Shown here piece by piece: positions 52,940 through 64,000 of a stretch of 64,000 nucleotides of DNA; position 1 is the first letter of the stretch, and every line of letters starts with the position of its first letter. The translations under genes were made by a program, and so were the position numbers. The stretch is from the NCBI GenBank assembly GCA_000733355.1, contig JNVV01000009.1, positions 945,605 to 1,009,604 on the forward strand, written 5' to 3'. This DNA comes from Falciphora oryzae. Its lineage: Eukaryota > Ascomycota > Sordariomycetes > Magnaporthales > Magnaporthaceae. The notes below the pieces were generated by a model. It was given only the letters and a program-made list of their open reading frames with translations. It was not told where the DNA came from and did no database searches.

Positions 52940-54914
52940 TTCTTTGGCGAGTTCGATGTTCGTTTCGCGGGCCCGATTTTATCCGTTCTTTCGAATGTAG
53001 CCTTGTGTTGGTAATTTTCGAAACATTCAGGGACCATGCGGTGGCGAGACGGAGTCTTAGTCGCACATCATGTCGTAATACGGTACAGCGAAATATGTTG
53101 TTGCTTTTTTGTTTCCTCTTTCGCTGCACCTGCCTTGGCTCATGGCGGCTAGCCGCAGGCCAATGAGAAGATCTGAATTAGGCTGCTGACTGCTCCTGTG
53201 GCTAGACGCCATCGCCCGTTCCTCCCATGGTCCCCTGGCGGCTGCTAGAGCAACCAGCTGCTTGGAACCGCGTCGTAGGCGCGAATCCGCCAGCACAGGC
53301 CTGTATGCAGGTTGGCTGTTGGTTCTGTCACCCCCCCTTTTCCGGCCGATTCATGGCCGCTTCAGGAAGGACCCCTGATTTACGGTGTGGGCAGGGAAGG
53401 CTGGCCCCCAGCAAGACCCAGGAGCCAGGCCCCACGCCCCGGCCCCCAGCCCATGTCACCGCTGAGAATCTGTCCAGGAGTCTTGTAGGATTTGTGAAAA
53501 CAGCAGCTGAAAAAGGACGGGATGACATCGAACGACGCGGAAACGCAGCGATGCAGGCAGGAAATGAGTCGCCTGGTCCCGCATCGTGCAGTGGGCGGGT
53601 GGGTGTGCGCCAGCGCATATTCCTGCTTGTGCATATGCGCCAGGGCGGGTTCGTCTCTTGTGTGTGCGCATTTCTCATTTGTTCTGGTGATTGGGCGGTG
53701 TTCGTGGTGGCAGACAATAATAGCAAGCAGCCTACCGGTCAGGATGAATCCATCCCATCTGCCCATTCCACATCGGAACCGATCCCATCGTGCCCATCCA
53801 AGGTACCCACCGCATGGATCGTTCTTCTCTTCTGCTGCTGCTGCGCCTCCATCGATCATCATCAGGCGAACCTAACCCAGCTCCATCAGCTGGGCAAATG
53901 GGGCAAGGGCAGCCTTCTTTTTGCCTCCTTGTGGGGTTTGGATCGCATCGGTCGGGCCGTCAAACTAACTGCCTGTTGGGAAGAACGGGCAGGGGCCCTC
54001 TGCTGGGTAGGTGGAGAGTCAGCTTCACCGGCTCACGACTCCGGGCGGAGGAATTTCATGGGTGTTGCAAGACCGGAAACACGGAAGCGGGTTTCTAGTC
54101 CGTCTACGTAGTAGCTTGCGATAGGGAAAAGGCTTGAAAGGGAAGAGAGAGAACACACCAGATGGCGTTCGCCTCTCACACACCCACACCCCCAAGACAG
54201 ATACTCACACACACACAAACACACACACAACCCTGTCCATGTAATATCGCATGCTGCATGCATCACCGTCCATGCTTTGTTCACAAGAGAATCCTATTTT
54301 GGGCTACAAACTCGCGCGGGACCTGCAGCAAGACCGCCCCCTCTCCACCCCTACGTTCCCGCTCGCGGGCGTGCCTCTGTTTGGTCGGAACATCCGACCA
54401 ACGCTGCACTGGCACCTTGCCCTGCCATTTTTGCTTTGCTCTGCCCTCCAGGTAGGTCCCTCTTGGCACGTGCGATGGGGCCAGCGTTGCGGTGGCCAAG
54501 TGGTTTGCGGTGGCTAGAGCTCTCTTCCTGGCGCGAATCGACTGGGCTTTCACGCTCGTATGCTGGACCACTGGTTTGACAACCCGCCCTGCCCTCCACT
54601 ATGGATGGTGGCCCTGCTGCGAAGGAACGTTATTAGGGGGACTCCTTCCCGTCGTGCGTAATTCCCAGCTTAAAACCAACAACGGCATCCCTAGCAAATC
54701 CGGACACACGGCTAAGCTTCATATAGAAGAACGAGAACGCCCCCAAATAGAGGACTGAACACAGCCCTCGTCTCTTTTTTCTTCATCCAAACACAATAGC
54801 CAGACAGCCTTCTTCCTGCTAGCTCCTCATCCTGCGGGCACGCCACAAAAGCTTTCCCCTGCCGGACGCAGACAAGAAGCAAATACCATACACATCATCA
54901 TACGCACACACAAA
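52940..54914. other. 2-kb intergenic region
   Basis: No supported gene. A (CA)n-type microsatellite lies at about 54206-54232. Other frames here are short or overlap on both strands. A CT-rich leader precedes the ATG at 54915. Confidence 0.5.
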
Positions 54915-56716
54915 ATGGCCCCCGGGACCAAGGCAGAGCCTCGGCAGAGGTTCAGCATGCTCCAGTCCTTGCTGGGCGGCAAGAAGAACAAGCAGCAGTA
55001 CACTCTTGGAGGTAGGTTATGAATTTTTTACTGCGTGGCTTTGACCTCTTTTTCTCCCGGACCATCCGAGGCCCTTTGCGATCCTCCCAAAGCTTCACCA
55101 CGCCCGAAGCTAACGCCAGCCGCCATGAAGAACCCGTCCGGGAGACGCGAGACGATGCCTCGCTCCCGTTCCAGCCGTCGGTGGTCAGGTCGTACACGAT
55201 GCCCATGATCACGACAGACCCGCTGGCGTCGCACCCCGTCAGGCTCGAGTCGCTGCACGGGTCCATCACCGACGGCACGTCGTCGAGCGGGTCGAGCATC
55301 AGCGGCCTCAGCATCCTCGGCGACATGGCCGCCGTCGCCAGCCCGGCGCCGCCCGCACCGGGCGCCGCCGAGCAGGTGGTCTGGTCCGGCAGGCCGGCCC
55401 GGGCCAGCGTGGGCGGCGTCACGGGCCTGCAGGCGCTATTCGCCGACCCCAACGACATCGCCATCTTCTCCAGCCCCGTCACCGCCAGCCCTGCTACTAC
55501 TGCTACCTCCAGCCCCATGACGCCCAGCCCTGCTAGCCCCATGCCCGCATCCAGTCCCAGCAACGTCGAGAATGAGAACCACAAGTTCAAGGGCAACATC
55601 GTCCGGAGGACACGAGCCAGCAGGCCGCCATCAAGGGTGTTCGGCCCGCAGCCGCAGCAGTCATCACCACTCTCAGCATCCGAGGAGCCGTCCCAGCAGC
55701 GCAGCGTCTCGACTCCCATCTCAGCCCCCGTGGTGGCTCTCGCACAGCTCCCTCCCCGACCCTCATCCTCCGGCGCGACGGACCCCCAGAGGGGCCTCAT
55801 GCTCCAGATCCCGCAGGTGCCGCAGAAGAGCGTGCAGCGCATCTGGCAGCCCACGGGCGGGCGCTTCCGGAGCGCGTCGCACGCGCCGCCCAGCCCCATC
55901 GCCGAGGAGGTCGATCTGCCGCCGCGGCCTGTGACCATCTGGGGCTCCAAGGCCTGGGAGGCCATCGCCCCGGCCGCCGCCGCCGCCGCCGCCGCCGTCC
56001 CGCGGAGCGCGGTGGAGGTGCCCATATGGTACAGCAACCTCACGACCAAGGACATCGGCAGCCTCACCCGGGAGCTCAGGTCGCCGAGCAAGCCGTATCA
56101 GTCCCCCATCTGCCTGCCTGAGATCGACAGGGGGCCGAACCTGTCCGCCATTTTCGCCGGCCTGCTCCCCGCGCCCGCACCAGCACCCGCACCGGCGGTC
56201 AAGCCCCTGACGCGGCGCCACACCAGCCCGCTCGAGGTGTACGAGCTCGAGGGCAGCAGCACCGACGACGACATCTACGACGACGACGACGACTACGACT
56301 GCGACGACGACAGCCTGCGCCACAGCGCCGTGTCCGAGGCCTCCTCCTTTGCGCCCTCGGACGCGTCGACGTGCCCTCCTCCACCACCGCCACTCGACGC
56401 GTGCCCGCCTCTCGACATGAGCTCGCCCCTGACCATGTGCTCGCCAGCGACCAACGGCAGCTCGCCCATGACTCCCCTCGGCTCGTTCGGCGACCTGACG
56501 TACGCTGTCAGCCCCATCGACGGCAACAAGCAGTACAAGGCCTTCAGGCCGGGCCTCGCGCGGGCCGCGACGGACCTCGCTGGCGGCGCCCCGCAGCCGA
56601 CGCCGCGGCCGCGGGACACCAGCAAGGCGGCGTGCGATGCGTGGGTGCGCCGGTCGCAGCTCTTCCAGATGAACGAGAAGACGGTCCCGATGAGGCGGCA
56701 CATCCCGGAGTGCTGA
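54915..56716 (+). CDS. Ser/Pro-rich protein of unknown function
   Basis: Two exons (54915-55011, 55110-56716) give 567 residues. The first 33 residues are basic (FSMLQSLLGGKKNKQQYTLG). After the intron (GTAGGT donor) most of the protein is disordered: Ser/Pro/Thr-rich with scattered SxxSS and PAPAPAPA runs. An acidic block (DDDIYDDDDDYDCDDDS) precedes the conserved-looking C-terminus, which contains KQYKAFRPGLARAATD and ends with KAACDAWVRRSQLFQMNEK. I recognise no catalytic domain. The terminal 60 residues are the best candidate for a functional motif. The acceptor at 55109 was chosen because it alone preserves phase. Confidence 0.6.
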
Positions 56717-59700
56717 GATCATGATTGGAGGCGGTGGCTGGACATACGGAAGGGAGGGGGAGGTACGGAAAAGGAATTTGCATTGTAATCGTTAATCCTT
56801 TCTTTTCATGGTTTTCTCTTTTGTCACTTTGCATAAGCATCATACCCCTAGACTATCGTTAGCCGCCAGCGCAGTCGCCAGACCGGCACGAATGACATTT
56901 TCCTTTTGTTCTCAAAACCTCGGCACCTTGGCGCCACCGTGGCTGTTGGTCAATATGAAGTGGAAGCATCGTCTGATGGCTTTGGTCTCGGACGGCCCGC
57001 GAGGACGAGAAACGGAAAGAACTCTGGACTCTTTGACGTTGACTTATCCCTTTGGCGGGGCTCAGGTCAAAAAGTGGCGCCAGACCCGCGCGCCGCTGCT
57101 GTGCCGCCTTGCTTCCCGGCCGCCTGGGCGTGCTAGCCCGCCCGGGCTGGAGCAGCAGCAGAAACAAGCTGAGAGCTCAAGCTTTCAAAATTCCAGCCCG
57201 GATTGCCAGCGAAAGATGCCAGGGACTTGTCGGTGGAAATTACTTAGCTAGGTCGCGCGGGCGTCCGATGAGGCGCGCAGGCCCGCGGCACAGCCCACCT
57301 AGCAAACCAGCCTCCGCTTCTTTCAGCCCGTCGGCGCTCGACCTTTGAAAGTCAAGCTGGCGGCGATTGCACGGCAACCACGCCATCTTTGGTCAGCCAC
57401 GAAACGCACCGAGCAGAACTGGGCGTGAGACGGAGCGTGGCTTGGCCGAGACCCAGTTCTTTCTGGAGTTTTTATCGGAGGGCTCCAGAGGCTGAAGCTT
57501 CTCTCCCCAAATAATTAGTCCTATTCCCGACGCCTACATGTCAGGTTTGGAGTGGTCGGGGGGCGATTGCCAGTTCAACATCAAGCTTTGATCCGGTGCG
57601 CCTCTCGACGCTGTATAACACCATCAATGGTTTACGAAGTGGTGCAACTTGTGCATAATGGCGGAATGTGGGAAGATTGGCCGGAGAAAAAGAGGCTGAA
57701 GGGAAAAAAAAAAAAAAAAAAAAAGAAGGCCGCGCAACCACACTAAAACTCAATTTCTCCGGCCGCATTTTCTGGAGAATGAGGCGCCGAAAGCTCAACA
57801 CCATCCGTGCCGACACCCGCTTCGGCTTTCAAATGCCGCTTGACAAAACTGAGACCAGCGTGGGGATGCTTGGTCTCTCAGCTTGCTCTCTGGAGAGACA
57901 CGCAAAAACAAAAATACTAGCAGCGAGTAGCGCTAGGAGAGGGCACGTTGCAAAACGGTAACAGCTGGGGTGGTGGCGGAAATAGATGCTAGTGGTCCGC
58001 GCCCGTCTTTCTTTGGTCTCTCTCTCTCTCCATTGAGCAAGCCATGGAAATGGTGCACGGCTTGGTTTGCGCCCAGGGCGGCGGGGTTCGCCGACGCACG
58101 CCGCCGGACGCACGCAGGGCCAAGGGTGCACGCAGAGTTTTACGAGATGATGCGGCGGCCAGCTGATGATGCGTGCAGGCGGAAAAGAAAAAAAAAAGAA
58201 AAAGAAAAAAAAACGAAGAAAAAATAACAACGCCAATGGGTCTTAGGTAATGCCGATGTGGTGGTACCGACACGGCGTTTTTCGCTGAGTGTGGTGTGCC
58301 TGAAGCGGCAACTACTCTTGTGTGACCGAGACAAGAAAACATCAATTGATTGCCTTTCGGCGGATTGGGCAGAGATCTTCAGGGGGCCGGCGGGTTGATG
58401 TCGTGTCATTGACGGATGTCACTCCGTTCTCCAGATTTCCAGCCAACCGCAGGATGGATGTGACACTGCAAGGACGAGCACGAAAAAAACAGGCCGGATG
58501 GTGTGGTCGTGTAGGAGCGGCTTGTGTTCGCGTGTTATCGACGGATGGGTACGTGGGTCGGGTCGTCTGTCCATTCCTTCCCTTCCCCTCCATCCATCCA
58601 TTCTCCGAGCGGTGCATTCACTCCTTCACGGGCGGGTGGGCAGCCTGCAGCGCAGCGCAGCTCCAACTCCAGCCATGTGTCTTTGTCCCGGCGCCACATT
58701 GCAACAGCAGCCAGCAGCAGCCGGTGTGGATGTAGCTCTTCGGGACAATTCCAAGCGCGTGCATTCCAGCCAAATTCTCATGTCGTGATGGGCCGGGGCC
58801 TGTTGCTGAGGGTGCCCCGTTGAATAACAGACTCCACCGCAGCCCGTATTCCAGGAAAACCCGCCCGCCCGGCATTTCCATTTTGCAATGCTCTCCTCCC
58901 CTTTCCACAGCCGCGAATGAGTCGCGAAAGGGGGTGACGTCGTCCTTGTTACAGACGAAATGTCCCCAGGACTGAGCTGTCAAGCAAGAACAAGCAGCAA
59001 GCCAGGCACAGGCACCAAGGGATGTTCCTAGCCTGCGTCGTCATCCCGTCCCTTTTCTCCCTGTCTGTTTTTGTCTTTTTCCGCGCCTTGGAAGAAGTGA
59101 AGCGGAGCAGGGCGAAGCGGAGACCAGACCAGACCAGACCAGACGAACTGCCGTCCGTCCTTTGTCCGCGTCTCTCGCGCGACCGCCCACTTTTGCTAGC
59201 CCCAAGTTGGCAGAGCTCCAAGCCCCCGCCATCCCAGCGCCCAAGCAGCAGCAGCGAGCACACACCGCGAGGTGGCACCAGATTGGCAACTGGCGCTACT
59301 GCAGCAGCAGGGCCGGGTCGTCGGTGGGTTTCTGCTGCGCTGCGGCAGGAAAACGGAGATCTGCATTGCCCGGGTTGCTTGCCGTCGTCCCTTCGACACC
59401 GTCCGTAGTTGCGCACGAGGGCTAATGCAGTAGCAGGATGTGCTCAGGCAACGTTGAAGGCATCTCTCAAGGTATAGTCTTGGGCGCTCACCGCTCCAGA
59501 AAACGTGTGCGCCTACCGAATGTAGGTCCAGTCCGATGCGCATGGAAACGGGGAGCACGCACCTTCAAATCTCCCCACATCCTTCCATTCCTGGCAAGGG
59601 ATGACGGTCGAGTCGGTGATCCCTTCCCACCCGCCCAGCTAAAAGCCCTCCAAGCCTCCCGCGGATCCCAGAACCCCTTTTTCATCAGCCCTGTTATTAA

Positions 59701-60449
59701 AAGTCCAAGCTCGCCCTTCCCACAGACGCCCAACGCTTTTGTTGCTTCCCTTGTTGCCTCACGCTCGGTTGCATTGATCGCAAACGAGATCGATCGCGCC
59801 CGTTTCCCTTCTTTCTCCTCTTTGTGCAGGACACTAGGCTTTCCAGTGCCTCAAAGGCGGACTTTCTCGTTTAGCAAACTCCCAGAAACCCAACGCGAGC
59901 CCGATTGGATACATAACAGGCACCCAGCTGCCGCTTCTCCTCCATCCACTTCCTCCTCGGTCGCCTCACTCGCACCTGCGACTCCTCCACCTCTCTTTTC
60001 TTCAGCGCCCTGCCAGCCTGGCTTGGAGCCCGCCCAGTCCCCTCTTAGCTCGGCTCACCAAGCCCACGCTGGTTTCGGCACCTCCACTCCGTACATGGAC
60101 GCCATCTGCCCCCCTGCTAGCCGACACAGCTGCGGTCTACAACCCTGCCTTTGGCATTCACTTGACTCCACCGTCGTAGAAAGAGCATCTCCAGGACCTG
60201 CCGTTGCTATTGCTGCTGCTGCTGTTCCTGCTGATATCTTGACCAACCTGGGGACGGGATTGCGTATCTTCACCTGATTCCAAACCATTCTGGTGCCGAC
60301 GCCATATGCATAGAGGGATATGAACACCTTCTCGACAACCCAATTGAGCAGCGGGAGGCAAACCTAAGTGTCCGGGAACGGGTTACAGCTGGGGAAGAAA
60401 GCTAGAGACACAACAAGCAAAGGAAAGGAAAAGAATCAAGACGGGCAAA
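56717..60449. other. 3.7-kb upstream region of the cyclin gene
   Basis: The region is pyrimidine-rich with many simple tracts: an A20 run near 57705-57724, AG-rich stretches at 58182-58225, and an ACCAG pentamer repeat around 59117-59140. An uninterrupted 279-codon frame (59438-60277) begins with an ATG but is very Ser/Pro-rich, carries no domain and lies in the probable leader, so I treat it as leader sequence. Long upstream regions are common for fungal regulatory genes. Confidence 0.45.
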
Positions 60450-61501
60450 ATGGGCATGGACAAGAAAATGAAGGACTTCCCCCTGCGGCGGGACGAGCAG
60501 GACGACATGTCGGACGACGACTTCGACTTCGATGAGGAGTATTTCGAGAGGACCTACCGGCCGCTGTCGAACCTTCCCACTCCTCCGCCCTCGTCCAAGA
60601 ACTCATCCGCCTCTCAGAGCCCGATCATGGAGATGCATGAGGGCGAGCTGCTGCAGCCGGCTCTGATAGGTCAGTCCTGCTGCAATGGTCATGTACCCCA
60701 CACACGCCGATCCATTCACTAACTTTTTATTCACGTCCAGGCGCCGCCATCCATCTGGTCAACCTCCTCCCTCCTTCGGCCTCGCTGGCCACGCCCTCTG
60801 TCTCCCTCGTCCAGTCGATGCTCGCCCGCGCCGACCTGCCCGAGCACACAGTGGCCCTGGCCGTCTGCATCCTAGACTCGCTCAACACCAGGTTCTCGCG
60901 CAACTGGAGGCTCTCGTGCCCTCTGGCCCCCGCCAATGTCGTCGATGACTCGGCCGCGTGGCCGCTGCGGCGCTCAGGCAGCAAGCGACACACCCTCGCC
61001 GGGACTGGTAACATGTCCCGGGACCGTTTCATCCGGAGCCAGCAGCAGCCGCAGCTTCACATAGACTCGGTCAACCCCGAGATCATCGTGCTCGCCGCCA
61101 TGATGATCGCCGGCAAGTTCACCGAGGACTCGCGGGAGCCGACGCGGTGGTACGCCTCGGCCTGGGGAGCGAGCGTCTGGACATGCGAGCAGATCAACGT
61201 TACGGAGCGCTGCATCATGGAGAACCTGGGCTACCGCATCATGCCGCTTACCGCGCCCGACGTTCTGGAAGACGCCCTGTCCGACATGGCGCGGGCCGCG
61301 AAATCGGCCTGCGGTCTGGGAAGCGGCGGCAACAGCAAGGTTCGGGAGCAACAACAGAAAACCCCCGGCTGGGTGGCCGCCTCCGATGGCTGCGAGAGCG
61401 GCCTCAGGCGCGAGGAGGCCCACTTCCGGTCCAAGAGCTGCGGGAAGCCGTCGCAATCTCAGCTGGCTTCGCTCCAGCTCACACCTACGGAGACCCCGTG
61501 A
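60450..61501 (+). CDS. Cyclin-box protein (Pcl/G1-type)
   Basis: Two exons (60450-60669, 60741-61501) give 326 residues. The N-terminus is acidic (DDMSDDDFDFDEEYFERTYRPL). A cyclin box spans about residues 80-240: VQSMLARADLPEHTVALAVCILDSLN (helices 1-2) and INPEIIVLAAMMIAGKF-like (helix 3), then WTCEQINVTERCIMENLGYRI (helices 4-5). A Ser/Arg-rich insertion around SRDRFIRSQQQ interrupts the box. The C-terminus is a polar tail. The fold binds a cyclin-dependent kinase. The combination of an acidic N-terminus and late-insert box fits Pcl/Pho85-type or G1 cyclins of filamentous fungi, but I cannot assign which. The ATG sits in an AAAATGG context. Confidence 0.75.
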
Positions 61502-62299
61502 AAAGGGCGACCCCACGATGACGACACGACAAACCACAAAAATGAGCAAGCGAAAGTATTACATCTACTGGCTTCGTTAATACCCACTCATAATTGTTTT
61601 CCTGCTTCTCATCTCTCTTCATTCGAGGCGCTTGGGAGGGCTGCACATGGTTTACAGGGCTTAGGTGGTTGGGATGGGTCACACACTACAACACCTAATA
61701 TCTGTTTCTTTGGGAGGTTCATCTGGTCCAGGTCTTTGTTGTTGCATTTTTTATTTCCTGCGCTCTCCACACCATATACATCCGTGGTGCGTTGGTTTTT
61801 GCATAATTCCCCGGCCTGCATTTGTTTGATAATGGTTCACTCCCCCGATTACATGATACCTATCAACCCTCCCTCTCCCTGCGCGGAGGCAAAAGGAAGG
61901 GTGACGTCTTGTTTCCCTGGGCTCGACATTGGCACTGGCGCCACAGCACACAGAATAGCACAGCACAGTAGCATATTATAGCACTTCAGAGCCAGACAAT
62001 TACACTACGAACAGATCTAGTGGGCAGCCGCGGGTGACAGGCCAGTGTCTTGGCCTAGGCCTAGCTTGCGTGCTATTTGACGTCTCTTGCAGTCATGGTT
62101 CATCCATCAATGTCGGTTACTATTTATAGGCTGGGCTCTTTCCCTATCGACCGCTGGCCAAAAGATAATGTATTTTTCGTACTTGAGCACACACATATTT
62201 GGGGTCGTTATCTATCTACCGAGCAGATGCTTTGCAACAGAGAAACGGGTTTCGCAGAAGTTATAAGCTTGGAGATAAAATCTAAGCAAAAAGACAAAA
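61502..62299. other. Intergenic region and cyclin 3' UTR
   Basis: AT-richer sequence without a supported gene. The sequence composition changes here from the GC-rich genes on the left to the degraded right end. Confidence 0.4.
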
Positions 62300-62361
62300 A
62301 CATACAACACCGAGGATTCCCCAGTGGTCACCCACCTGAGTACTAGTTCGGCCCTCACATG
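62300..62361 (-). pseudogene. Truncated 5S rRNA copy (3' half)
   Basis: On the minus strand this segment reads like the last ~60 nt of a fungal 5S rRNA, with CTAGTACTCAGGTGGGTGAC followed by CACTGGGGAATCCTCGGTGT and TGTATGTTTTT. The GGTGGGTGACCAC core and the TGTTGTATGT 3' end with a T-run terminator match well. The first half, including the A box, is missing: upstream (towards 62361) the sequence leaves the 5S consensus abruptly after GGGCCGAACT. A full 5S gene is about 119 nt. Dispersed 5S genes and truncated copies are normal in filamentous fungi. Confidence 0.7.
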
Positions 62362-62381
62362 TTTTGGTTTGTAGAGGTTTT

Positions 62382-62461
62382 GGGAGAAAATGGGATCACA
62401 GGCGTCCAGAAACGGACGCTTTGGGTTCCAAAAACGGACGCCTTTGATCCCATTTGCTCCC
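62382..62461. repeat. 80-bp near-perfect inverted repeat (hairpin)
   Basis: The two 26-nt arms, 62382-62407 (GGGAGAAAATGGGATCACAG...) and 62436-62461, are inverted complements at 24 of 26 positions. The 28-nt loop itself contains another copy of ACGGACGC. It starts 21 bp beyond the end of the truncated 5S copy. Confidence 0.8.
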
Positions 62462-63373
62462 AGCCTCACCGTCCGGCGAACGTATCTATGCCGCCACCCT
62501 GCGCACACTATTGGGTTTCAGCCAAGATGCAGGGTCTTCTTTGGCGCTTCCGTTCTGCCCAATAGGACGATCCGGATGCGCCAACCGTGGGGTTTGTTCG
62601 TATTTTCACCCAATAAACGCGCATCCCATACCGCCGACTCGTCCAACCTGCATAAACATGGTAGGCAGCAGCCTGCAGCCTAGGGAGGCGCATTTGGAAG
62701 AGTAGCGCTCTCTCAAGGGCGAAAGTTTCGCTGATGTAATTAGCCCTGGGCAGGCAGCGAAGCACTGGCGACGAAGCCTGCGGATCGCAGCCGACCTTTG
62801 GTTTTAGGCCGTCTCCTAAGGATTTACCCGCAATGCTTTTACTATACGTGCAGCATGTTGCTGGAAGCGTTCGAAATCAGCCCTAAGCCGGAGCCGGCTA
62901 GGATGGACCGGCTGGATGTGAGAGCCGATAGGAGGATCTCGTGTAGTGGTGAAAAGGTGATGTATTCAGAAGGGAACAGGCTGGAGGCCTGGCCTCCGTG
63001 ACGGGGCCTAGATAAAGACTGTGCCTGGAGGGGTCATCACGTGACCCCCTCTGGCAGCCATAACACTGGACCACATCCAGCAGCGGGCGGCAGGCGAAGT
63101 GCTTAAGAAACTTATTTATGATGCCGCATTATTTCCTGACAAGTACTACGTTAGGTTTTCCTCCAAAGATCTGGCGACTATAGTTTGGAGAAATACAGGT
63201 AACATCGGGTCTGTAGGACGACTCCTCCTTTAGGAATTACCTGGAGGTACTGAGGACACATTACCACGTGGAGGAGATTAAGGCCTGATAGACAGCTTGG
63301 ATTTGACCTACTATAGCTCCCTACGCCGTGATACTCCTCGTGCAGTTGCAGCTTGCTGTCCGGCGTTAATAGA

Positions 63374-63416
<43 letters not shown>

Positions 63417-63423
63417 GGTCGTC
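62462..63423. other. Degraded-looking intergenic sequence
   Basis: TA-rich sequence with no supported gene. A frame over 63297-63527 encodes only a threonine run from the ACT repeat and no domain. Confidence 0.4.
63375..63416 (+). repeat. (ACT)14 microsatellite
   Basis: Fourteen uninterrupted ACT units lie eight bases before the ATG of the broken MYND gene. Confidence 0.9.
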
Positions 63424-63792
63424 ATGCCGCAAGGGGGATGGTATATCTCGCTGAAGAACCTTTGCATTATGTGCCAGAAGTTGGCCAGGCGTTGTACGGG
63501 TTGCAAGTCGGCGTGGTATTGCAGTAGACGCTGCCAGAGGCTGGATTGGCCGGCTTATCGCCTGCTCTGTGGCAAGTGGCTTGAATTTCTCAATACCGGG
63601 CCGTCGTCGTCTGATGCCGTCGCTTGCGTCTAGTTCCCCAAGCATGGAACAGAGCCCGAGCTGGCGTGGGCGACCATCGTCAAAGACTCGAGCTGGAGGT
63701 CCTGCTCTTCAACACTATTCCTCGAAGACCTGGGAGCGGAAGACCGCTACCATCTATATTTCGACTCTTTCCTAGATGACAGCCCTGCCTAA
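63424..63792 (+). pseudogene. MYND zinc-finger gene broken by an in-frame TAG
   Basis: From the ATG at 63424 the frame shows a MYND finger: CIMC, CTGC, WYCSRRC and DWPAYRLLC. The spacing is canonical (C-x2-C-x6-C-x2-C-x5-C-x3-C-x7-[Y]-x3-C), but the expected His is Tyr. The frame hits TAG at 63631-63633. It then continues open to a TAA at 63790-63792, with a tail (PELAWATIVKDSSW) that resembles the C-termini of small fungal MYND proteins. Both lesions are explained by C-to-T changes in a CA context (CAT to TAT, CAG to TAG). I therefore read it as an inactivated copy. An intact shorter protein of 69 residues ending at the TAG remains possible. Confidence 0.6.
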
Positions 63793-64000
63793 CACGCACA
63801 TGACGTCTACGGTACTGCTTCCAAATGCCGGAGCAGTCGAGATTTGAAGGGTGCCGCCCCCGGCGCGGGGGACAAAAGGCAACAGTCGACAGCGTTCGTT
63901 AATACGACCGAATAAACGCTTGCACGGATACGGCGCGTTTGGACGCGAAGTGGTGTGTTGGGTGGCATAGTAGGCCGACGCTATTTTCGACGTGGTATTT
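63793..64000. other. Right-edge sequence
   Basis: No supported gene in the last 208 bp. Confidence 0.5.

Noticed and set aside
59438..60277. 279-codon frame before the cyclin gene
   Set aside because: It starts with an ATG but is Ser/Pro-rich throughout, without any fold or motif, and lies in the probable leader. It was kept only as a finding about the leader.

Overview
The window looks like nuclear chromosomal DNA from a filamentous ascomycete (Pezizomycotina, most likely Sordariomycetes). Coding exons are GC-rich with G/C in third positions. Introns are short (44-240 nt) with GTRNGT-type donors, CTRAC-like branch sites and YAG acceptors. The gene content (Mtr-type permease, fungal rhodopsin-domain protein, Zn2Cys6 factor, HET domain, Ppg1 phosphatase, mitoribosomal mL44) is typically fungal. 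There are no operons or CRISPR arrays. No coordinate was checked by software or by a homology search. Exon joins were worked out by hand from splice motifs and frame continuity.

Layout. 0.75-1.8 kb: a partly resolved membrane-protein gene. 2.1-3.6 kb (-): a secreted short tyrosinase in four exons. 3.6-8.2 kb: gene-poor, with a pair of ~70-bp terminal-inverted-repeat elements, an 11-bp minisatellite and long homopolymers. 8.2-9.9 kb: a seven-helix rhodopsin-domain protein. 10.4-11.8 kb (-): a neutral amino acid permease of the Mtr type. 13.7-15.7 kb: an MFS transporter. 16.3-19.9 kb: a glutamine-rich Zn2Cys6 factor. 20.5-21.8 kb (-): mitochondrial ribosomal protein mL44. 22.2-22.8 kb: a 93-residue membrane protein. 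23.3-23.9 kb: a RING protein. 24.7-25.7 kb: an unknown protein. 26.4-28.0 kb (-): the Ppg1-type phosphatase. 28.7-29.1 kb: a small conserved-looking membrane protein.

30.9-37.0 kb holds two secreted Asn/Gln-rich proteins that share a leader motif, separated by about 4 kb without a recognisable gene. 38.9-40.4 kb encodes an F-box/DUF7730-like protein. 41.3-49.8 kb is the most interesting block: an ankyrin-like protein, a HeLo-type/pseudokinase gene with two reading-frame breaks, a HET-domain/ankyrin protein and an Hsp70-like ATPase lie together. This content resembles fungal allorecognition and programmed-cell-death loci.

51.3-56.7 kb: two low-complexity proteins of unknown function, one with a single membrane helix. 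60.4-61.5 kb: a cyclin-box protein behind a 3.7-kb pyrimidine-rich upstream region. The right end (62.3-63.8 kb) looks like degraded DNA: a truncated 5S rRNA copy, an 80-bp near-perfect hairpin, an (ACT)14 run and a broken MYND zinc-finger gene whose lesions are of the CA-to-TA type expected from repeat-induced point mutation.

The genes do not form one obvious metabolic cluster. The only functionally coherent group is the HET/HeLo/Hsp70-like block.
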